Shown one piece after another: positions 57,122 through 64,000 of a DNA stretch of 64,000 bases. The notes below the pieces were generated by a model. It saw only the letters and a list, made by a program, of their open reading frames with translations. It was not told the DNA's origin and made no database searches. How positions within the stretch are numbered: the stretch's first letter is position 1; each line of letters starts with the position of its first letter. The translations under genes were made by a program, and so were the position numbers. The DNA comes from JAIYDQ01 sp034408855 (GTDB lineage Bacteria; Planctomycetota; Planctomycetia; Pirellulales; Pirellulaceae), in the NCBI GenBank assembly GCA_034408855.1, contig JAWXCK010000005.1:49737-113736 (forward strand), in the 5' to 3' direction.

Positions 57122-57874
57122 TCATGAACCGATGGCTATAAAAAGCAGTGCTGCTGCTACCGCGCCTAGAATTGGACCGGCGACAGGAATCCAAGCATAG
57201 GACCAATCGCTATCGCGTTTACCAGAAATCGGAAGCAAGGCATGGGCAATTCGCGGACCGAGGTCACGCGCCGGGTTAATGGCGTAGCCGGTGGTTCCTC
57301 CGAGTGAAAGGCCGATTCCAAATACAATCAACGCGACCGGTAAGAGTCCAAGCGTCCCCATGCCGAGCATGGCAGGTTTGCTCGGATCGGTTCCAGTTAT
57401 ATTCGCGATCGTCGGATTCTGAATAAGTAAAATTGGGAGTATCAGAACAAAAGTCCCGATGGCTTCGCAGAAAAGCGATTGCAATGAGCCTCGAATATTC
57501 GGCGCGGTACAAAAGCACGCCAGTTTGGCATCGGCATCTTCGGTCACGTTGAAGTGATTGCGGTAAAAGCAGTAGACGAGTCCACCGCCGACAATTGCAC
57601 CCGCCATCTGCGCGAGGATGTAACCGGCGATGAGGTTGCTTTCCATTTTTCCGGCGATCGCCATCGCAACCGTGACGGCAGGATTAAGGTGTGCTCCACT
57701 CGCTTCTGCACTGCACAAAGCACCGACGAATACGGCGATCGCCCAACCGGTAGCGATGACGATCCAGCCCGCTTGATTTCCTTTTGTTTTATCCAAGACA
57801 ACGTTGGCAACCACTCCATTTCCAAGTAATACCAAGATCATCGTTCCAAGAAATTCAGCAGCCACAGCACTCAT
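57122..57874 (-). CDS. glpF: Aquaglyceroporin (MIP family, GlpF-like)
   Basis: A 250-residue MIP channel with six predicted helices and both NPA loops: HLNPAVTVAMA and AINPARDLGPR. The Asp after NPAR is typical of glycerol facilitators rather than strict water channels. It probably moves glycerol and other small polyols. No glpK is nearby. Convergent with the coiled-coil gene. Confidence 0.92.
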   Translation of the reverse strand: MSAVAAEFLGTMILVLLGNGVVANVVLDKTKGNQAGWIVIATGWAIAVFVGALCSAEASGAHLNPAVTVAMAIAGKMESNLIAGYILAQMAGAIVGGGLVYCFYRNHFNVTEDADAKLACFCTAPNIRGSLQSLFCEAIGTFVLILPILLIQNPTIANITGTDPSKPAMLGMGTLGLLPVALIVFGIGLSLGGTTGYAINPARDLGPRIAHALLPISGKRDSDWSYAWIPVAGPILGAVAAALLFIAIGS

Positions 57875-58097
57875 CGGATAGTTCCTTTTTCTTAACGCAA
57901 ATTGGGGCGGTCACCATCGTCGTTGAAATGAGATGGGGCGGGGACTATGTTATAGCGAATTCGGAACGCTCGTAGCGTAGCTAAATAATCGAGTTCGAGT
58001 ACCGCCGTTTCCACGAACGAGGCTGGGCATGTATGATCGTATTACGTAGTTTAGTCACGTTTTGTCGCCGTCGCAGATTGGAAAGGGGTGCCAAGAA

Positions 58098-59177
58098 ATG
58101 AACGGTATTCTTGACGAGTTCGAAGCGTTCTGCCGAAAAGGCGAATTTCAGGCTATTGAAAATTGGCTTACGCGCGTCGCGGAATCGCAGCGGCGGACTC
58201 TCTTTTTCAAACTCCTCACGATCGAGCATTTGTATCGGAATCAATCGGGGCAGGCCAAAACTGAGAACGACTATTGCCAACGCTTTCCCGAATACGTCGG
58301 CCCTATAAACGATGTTTTCAATCGTTTTAAGGACAAAGGTTTTCCGAAAGAAGACCTCGTGACGATCCTATCGCCTCAAGATAAAGAGGAACCTCCGAAC
58401 GAAAAGAATAGTGCCAACGAACTTCCGAAATCGATCGGACGATATCGCGTTGAGAAAATCGTCGGGCATGGCGGATTCGGTCTCGTCTATCTTGCTTTCG
58501 ACGACGATTTGCGACGGTTAGTAGCGATCAAAGTACCCCACGCGGAGTTGGTCGTTAAAGCCTCGCAGGTTGACGCTTACCTGACCGAAGCCCGCACGGT
58601 CGCGAATATCGACCATCCCCATATTGTTCCAGTATACGACGTCGGAAGTACTGACCGCTTTCCTTGTTTTATCGTCTCTAAGTATATCGACGGTACCGAC
58701 CTAGCAACGAAACTTAAGCAGTCTCGACTTTCAATCCACGAAACAGTGCAGCTCATCGTAACCGTTGCCGAAGCGTTACATCATGCACACAAACAAGGAC
58801 TCGTGCATCGCGACGTTAAACCGGCGAATATTCTTCTCGATCAGTCTGGCAATCCCTATGTCGTCGACTTCGGGCTTGCTTTGCGAGAACAGGATATCGG
58901 AAAAGGGGCGAGATTTGCCGGGACACCTGCTTACATGTCGCCCGAACAAGCCCGCGGTGAAGGGCATCGCGTCGACGGACGCAGCGACATCTTTAGCCTT
59001 GGCGTCGTCATCTACGAAATGCTCACCGGTCGGCGTCCCTTCAAAGCGGATTCACAACAGGAACTTCTCGAACAAATTTCGAGCTTCGAGCCGCGTCCGC
59101 CTCGACAGTACGACGATAGTATTCCGAAAGAACTCGATCGCATTTGCCTAAAAGCCATGTCGAAGCGGGCTTCGTAG
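58098..59177 (+). CDS. Ser/Thr protein kinase (N-terminal part of an amber-interrupted giant protein)
   Basis: A 359-residue piece ending in a TAG at 59175-59177. The kinase domain is complete up to the final helices: GHGGFGLVYLAF (near residue 120), VAIKVPH, HRDVKPANILL (near 236), DFGLA and TPAYMSPEQARG. The amber codon falls in SKRAS-stop-RYSTANDLAEDL, where relatives have Glu (GAG to TAG would do). The frame continues unbroken afterwards into a STAND ATPase. A short helical region precedes the kinase. Substrate unknown. I started at the ATG at 58098; an upstream in-frame start adds 12 residues. Confidence 0.85.
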   Translation: MNGILDEFEAFCRKGEFQAIENWLTRVAESQRRTLFFKLLTIEHLYRNQSGQAKTENDYCQRFPEYVGPINDVFNRFKDKGFPKEDLVTILSPQDKEEPPNEKNSANELPKSIGRYRVEKIVGHGGFGLVYLAFDDDLRRLVAIKVPHAELVVKASQVDAYLTEARTVANIDHPHIVPVYDVGSTDRFPCFIVSKYIDGTDLATKLKQSRLSIHETVQLIVTVAEALHHAHKQGLVHRDVKPANILLDQSGNPYVVDFGLALREQDIGKGARFAGTPAYMSPEQARGEGHRVDGRSDIFSLGVVIYEMLTGRRPFKADSQQELLEQISSFEPRPPRQYDDSIPKELDRICLKAMSKRAS

Positions 59178-62100
59178 CGGTATTCAACCGCCAATGATTT
59201 AGCCGAAGATCTCCGATGCTTTTTGACCGAAGTGCCACCTGAGGTACGTTCCAAAACGGTCGGACAACTATCGAGCGAAACAAAAGTCTTAACGCCGATC
59301 CAAACTCCGACGAACACTCCCAACTCTGACCGCCAGCCGATTAAGATTGTCCCGAAAGGCTTGCGATCTTTTGATGCGAATGATGCCGATTTCTTTCTGG
59401 AGTTGTTGCCAGGGCCTCGCGATCGAGACGGACTACCCGCCAGCATCCGCTTCTGGAAAATCGCTATCGAAGAAACCGATTCCGATAAAACATTTTCTGT
59501 CGGCCTGCTCTACGGTCCCTCAGGCTGCGGCAAGTCATCCTTAGTCAAAGCAGGTTTGCTGCCTCATTTATCCGGAAAAGTGATCGCCGTCTTCATTGAA
59601 GCGACCGCCGAACAAACCGAATTGCGATTGCTGAACGCTCTACGAAAAAGCTGTCCAAATTTATCCGCCAATCTATCGCTTCAAGAATCGATGCAGTCAC
59701 TCCGTCGCGCACAGAACCGAAAAGTTGTCATCATCATCGACCAGTTTGAACAGTGGCTACATTCGCATCGAGTGGATTCCGATGCCGAGCTCGTCAAAGC
59801 TTTGATGCAATGCGACGGTTCCCATCTACAAGCCATCATCATGGTCCGCGATGATTTTGCCATGGCTGCCGCGCGGTTTATGAATGCGATCGACATACCG
59901 ATCATTCAAGGAGAGAACTTCGAGACCGTCGATCTTTTTGACATTAAGCACGCGACGAAAGTGCTCACACGATTTGGACAAGCTTTCGGAAGACTCCCCG
60001 AAGGCACCAGCGACCTTTCGACCGACGAAAAGTCCTTTATTCATGAAGTCGTCGAAGGCTTGGCCGAAGAAGGCAAAGTCGTTTCTGTACGATTGTCGTT
60101 ATTTGCCGAAATGATCAAGAACAAGCCATGGACTTTGGAGACCTTGCGGAAAATCGGTGGTACGAAAGGGATCGGTGTAAGCTTCCTTCAAGAAATATTT
60201 GACTCGAAGCAATCCAACCCTCGACATCGTTTGCACATCGTCGCCGCTCGCGGAGTATTACAGGCGTTAATGCCTGAATTAGGGACGGACATCAAAGGTC
60301 ACATGCGATCGCACGTCGATTTATTGGAAGCGTCTGGTTATCAAAATCGTCCCGCGGAATTCGCCGATTTGTTACGCATCCTCGATAGCGAACTGCGACT
60401 GATCACGCCGACGGATGCTGAGGGCATTGAAAGCCAGGAGCCTGTGACGTCTGGCTCGCCTCGCCCCGGTACTCCGGGGAGAGGGGTTGGGGGTGAGGGG
60501 CCAGCGTTGCTTGGAAGTTCGCCCCCTCAACCCAACCTTATCCCTACGGACTACGGTGGGGATCGGGAGAATGTATCTTTTTCTACAACACTCCGTTTCT
60601 TCCAGCTAACCCACGACTATCTCGTTCCATCGTTACGCGATTGGCTAACACGCAAACAACGCGAAACTCGCGCCGGCCGAGCGGAATTAAAACTCACCGA
60701 GCGATCGTCGCAGTGGAATGCGAAGCCCGAGAATCGCTATTTGCCATCCGTGTTCGAATGGCTCAGCATCCAACGGTTAACTGCTCCCAAGCGATGGACC
60801 GTCGCTCAACGGACGATGATGACCAAAGCCAATCGAGTTTACTTCATGCGCTCGGTGATAACGGCCGCCATGACCTGTTTGTTGATCGCAACCGGATTCG
60901 GCATCTTGAAACAAACCGAACGGCAGCGAAATCAAGTCGAAGCGACTCGTTTAGTCGAAGGGCTTTTGAAGGCCGACACAGCACAGGTCAGTACTAGCAT
61001 CTCCGATCTAAAGGCCTTTCGAACTTGGTCCGTTCCACAATTGAAGCAGGCCTTTGCTGTATCAGACGAAGATTCGAATGCCAAATTGCATGCCGCCTTG
61101 GCTTTGCTGTCAGAAGGCAAAACTGCGGATTCGGATGTGATTCCATTTCTCAGAGAACGATTGCTCGTCGTCACACCCATTCAGTTAGGACCCGTGCGAT
61201 CACTGTTAGCATCTCATAAATCAGATCTCGTACCGGCCTATTGGCAAACCGCCATGAACGAGCAAGAACCAGCTCCGCGACGATTCCATGCCGCCGTCGC
61301 ATTAGCAGGCTTTGAACCCGAACATACAAATTGGAACAACGCGACTTTCACAAAGTTCGTCGTCGGACAACTGGTTGCCGTCAATCCGGTTTATGCCGGG
61401 CAATATCAAGAATTGTTTCGTCCAGTAGCACAAAAACTATTACCCGAACTGTCTTCGATTTTCAAAGATTCTGCTCAAAGCGAACTATCGCGTTCGTTGG
61501 CCACTTCATTCTTAGAGGACGATGCGGCGAAAGATCCAAAAGCACTCACCGATCTTATTCTTGCCGCCGATGCAAAGTCCGATAAGGTGTTGTTTCCGGT
61601 GCTGCTAAAGCATCGACAAGCAGCCATCCAAAACCTCGATGCCGTACTCGATCGTCGTCTCGATCACGATTGGCATGACAAGCCTCTCGATCCATCATGG
61701 ACCGCTCCGACGGCCTCCCAGCGCGCTCAAATCGAAGCGGCACACGGTCTGATCGCCGATCGATTCGCCTTTTGTCAGGACATGCCATTAGAAGATTTTT
61801 TAACACTCGCCGAATCCCTACGGTCAAGCGGCTATCGACCCACCCGAGTCCGACCATACAATGTCGACATCCGTAAAACAGTCGCGATTCAAGAAACCAC
61901 ACTCCCCTCGCCCTGTACTCGGGGAGAGGGGCTGGGGGTGAGGGGCAGCGTCGCCGAGCAATCCAGCCCCCTCAGCCCCCAATCTTCGCCTAATGAAATC
62001 GTGAGCGGCATGGCGCTAGCCGCCGGTTCCGCTGTTCGGCATTTCGAGAAAATCGCAGTATATTCCGAACCCGTGGCTAGCGCCATCGGCTCACATTCGG

Positions 62101-64000
62101 AAACTTTCATCACGCCACCGCAGCCCGCTCACGATAAAGACGGGGCAAAGGGGAACACGGAGTTTAATCACGGCGAATTGCTCTCACCTCATTACGTTTC
62201 GTTCGCGGAGCGAACGACGATAATGGTCTCCGCTATTTGGACGCGAGATACCCGACAATGGCGACTCGAAACCAATCGATTAAAATCCGATTTACCAACC
62301 TTGGATTCACTTGCAACCAAAGACTTCGGCGTGATGCTGCGCGCAGGAGGTGTCGGCGAGATCGTCGCCGCGTTTTTGAGCGGGTTGTTCCGACGGCAAG
62401 GACCTACCTTGTGGCTTGCCGATATTGCGTACCTACCTGATAACTACGCAAATAGAAATTCCAACAAGATCGTAAGCGATAGCGAGCCTCGCTTCATCGC
62501 CCTCTGGTCCGATCCTATCATTAACCCAGAACAACGCCGCGCCGTAGTCGATGTTAGCGAACAAGAATTGGCATCGATCGCTGACGATCTCATCATGCAA
62601 GGCTTCCGATCACAAATCACAATCACGGTCCGAACGGACGCCAACGGTCAAAGAAACTATTCCAGCATCTGGTCAAATCAAAGCCCCACATCTGAAATCG
62701 AGGTCCGAACGGACGCCAACGGTTTACGAAATTTTTCCAGCATCTGGTCAAATCAAGGCCCCGAATCTGAATTCATAGCGGCATATGCCGGCTTTGAAAT
62801 GATTCACCAACCGCAATGGGACCTGGCCGTGGCTCCGGAAGCACTACTCGCAGATCCGCTCGAACCGTTTCGACAACAGTTGGCGGCTTTGAATTTTCTC
62901 TCAACCGAAAAGCAGGATGATCCGGTGGAGCGACGAAAAAGGGCAATGGCAAATTATAGGCTTGGGAATTGGGAAGCCTCTCTCGAAGACTTCAAGTTTC
63001 TGATCGGCAAGAAGCCAACTGCCGCGTCAGATTCACGGTTTCGCATCCTGACTCAATACCGGCTTGCCAGACAAGACGAGGCTCAGTCTTCGTTAGATAA
63101 GTACATCGAGGATAATAAGGTCAGAGGGATGAGAGCCTATGTGCAAATGCAAATCGCTGCATTATTAGGCGACGCGGATAACGCGCTCACGTTGTTCGAG
63201 TCGGCCGTTCTAGAATTCAAAGCAAATGAGGCTGAACTTTTCAACGTGCTTCTGGGTGCGGCAAGTACGGTAACGGATCTCGAAGCAACGTATCCCGAGC
63301 AGTCCAAGAAACTATCCGAACGAACGATCGAAACGTTGCAGCAGTTTGTCCAAGACGGTTATCGAGATGTCCAAAAACTTAAAACATCGCCAGAATTAAA
63401 AAGCATTCATCGGGATCCCCGGTTTATCGAAATCATTCAGCAGATCGAACCAGTAGCCCGCTACGCCGCAGTCTGGCGAGCCGATGGCACGTATGAAAGT
63501 AAGCTAGCGTCTGGACTCCGGTTGGATATCTCGTGCGCAGAGTTTCGAAAATGGATCGAAGTTGGTTACCGGCCGGTTGCAATTGCCGTTGATTCAGATA
63601 CGGCCAGTCTAAAACCTCTTGTCTCCAGTTTACTTTTCCATCGTCCTCTCGTTCCCGACGCCGAAAAAGAACAACTGGCGATCGAGCAATCCAAAGCGGC
63701 CGTGGCTCTTTTAAAAATGGGACAGTCCGACAGAGTATGGCCGCTCTTAAAACATTCCCCCGATCCGAGATTGAGAAGTTATCTAATTCATAACTTCAGC
63801 CCCTTCGGTGTCGATGCGAAATGGATCTTCGACCGTTTCGAGAAAGAGACCGATATTTCGATTCAGCGCGCGTTGCTGCTAAGTCTTGGCGAATTCGATA
63901 TCGATGCGATTGCGTCCATCGCGACACTTGCGAACAACGACAATAGTTCTTCCTCCCTCTCCCTCGGTACTCCGGGGGAGAGGGTCGGGGTGAGGGGGCC
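59178..64000 (+). CDS. Continuation of the kinase gene: STAND ATPase and long C-terminal region (runs off the window)
   Basis: In frame with the kinase and open for more than 4.8 kb to the window end, so the product is at least 1600 residues past the amber codon. It has Walker A GPSGCGKSSLVKAGLLPHL and a Walker B-like KVVIIIDQFEQW (nSTAND1-type NTPase), a winged/HEAT-like region, one transmembrane helix (VITAAMTCLLIATGFGI near 60870), and alpha-helical repeats. A later PLLKHSPDPRLRSYLIHNF segment is typical of planctomycete proteins that end in an FGE-sulfatase domain beyond this window; that ending is inference. No natural start after the stop is obvious. Palindromic repeats at three sites encode low-complexity insertions without breaking the frame. 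Confidence 0.7.
60467..60538. repeat. Palindromic family B, copy 1, in frame within the kinase/STAND gene
   Basis: A hairpin CCCCGG-TACT-CCGGGG followed by GGTTGGGGGTGAGGGG, which is nearly complementary to CCCCCTCAACCCAACC downstream. It encodes a Pro/Gly-rich insert. Copies recur at 61902 and 63951. Confidence 0.7.
61902..61984. repeat. Palindromic family B, copy 2, in frame
   Basis: CTCCCCTCGCCCTGTACTCG, GGGGAGAGGGGCTGGGGGTG and the downstream AGCCCCCTCAGCCCCC make a long imperfect palindrome like copy 1. Family A follows it directly. Confidence 0.7.
62001..62094. repeat. Palindromic family A, in frame within the kinase/STAND gene
   Basis: GTGAGCGGCATGGCGCTAGC at 62001-62020 is the near-perfect inverse of the segment at 62075-62094. 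It is related to 19334-19405. Confidence 0.7.
62628..62777. repeat. Two 75-bp tandem copies in the kinase/STAND gene
   Basis: Copies at 62628-62702 and 62703-62777 encode VRTDANGxRNxSSIWSNQ-type 25-residue units that differ at several positions. Confidence 0.85.
63951..64000. repeat. Palindromic family B, copy 3, cut by the window end
   Basis: Begins CCTCCCTCTCCCTCGGTACT and has the same GGGGGAGAGGGTCGGGGTGA layout; the frame of the host gene stays open. Confidence 0.65.

Overview
The window looks like chromosomal DNA of a planctomycete, most likely a Pirellulaceae-type member. The signs are a DUF1559 pseudopilin-like protein, Tat- and Sec-exported beta-propellers, a giant Ser/Thr kinase with a STAND ATPase, a topoisomerase I with repeated C-terminal modules and a Lys/Ala-rich tail, large secreted coiled-coil proteins, and short palindromic repeats, some of them inside genes. 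No species can be named from sequence alone.

Layout. 1-2.6 kb: the 3' end of a large conserved protein, then a decayed type I CRISPR-Cas leftover (a cas3 HD fragment with an amber codon and a frameshifted WYL regulator) and palindromic repeats. 2.6-12.6 kb: metH, a secreted glycosidase-like propeller, a PP2C phosphatase, an RdgC-like protein, two tatA paralogues and a secreted alpha/beta hydrolase. 12.7-16.8 kb: a tight three-gene operon of exported proteins (an NHL propeller, a PhnD-like binding protein fused to a PQQ-type propeller, and a Tat-exported NHL propeller) sharing unusual Cys motifs. 16.8-19.5 kb: ribF, thiC and a CAT-anticodon tRNA.

19.46-34.31 kb is an integrated element bounded by a perfect 48-bp direct repeat of the tRNA 3' part. 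It carries a tyrosine recombinase, an HUH-like Rep, a ParB-N/TOPRIM fusion, an excisionase, an iteron and hairpin region, and a cargo operon hsdM-hsdS-HD hydrolase-GmrSD-like-hsdR. The integrase frame crosses the attachment core. On the excised circle it would run on, in frame, into the orphan frame at the right end, so integration appears to remove 67 C-terminal residues.

34.3-64 kb is mostly housekeeping DNA: a four-helix-bundle gene set in GGGAAT-type repeats; a coiled-coil protein; the topA-DUF2760-UDPGP-manC-ruvX operon; a PpiD/SurA-like protein; a DUF1559 protein; tRNA-His with an apparent integrase tail left beside it; mogA; a Gly/Tyr-rich exported protein; a Tat-exported NHL protein; an MFS transporter; aroH; an NtrC-type regulator; mutL; a membrane coiled-coil protein; an aquaglyceroporin; and a kinase/STAND gene that runs off the window. 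That last gene is interrupted by a single amber codon and otherwise stays open through three copies of one palindromic repeat and one copy of another.
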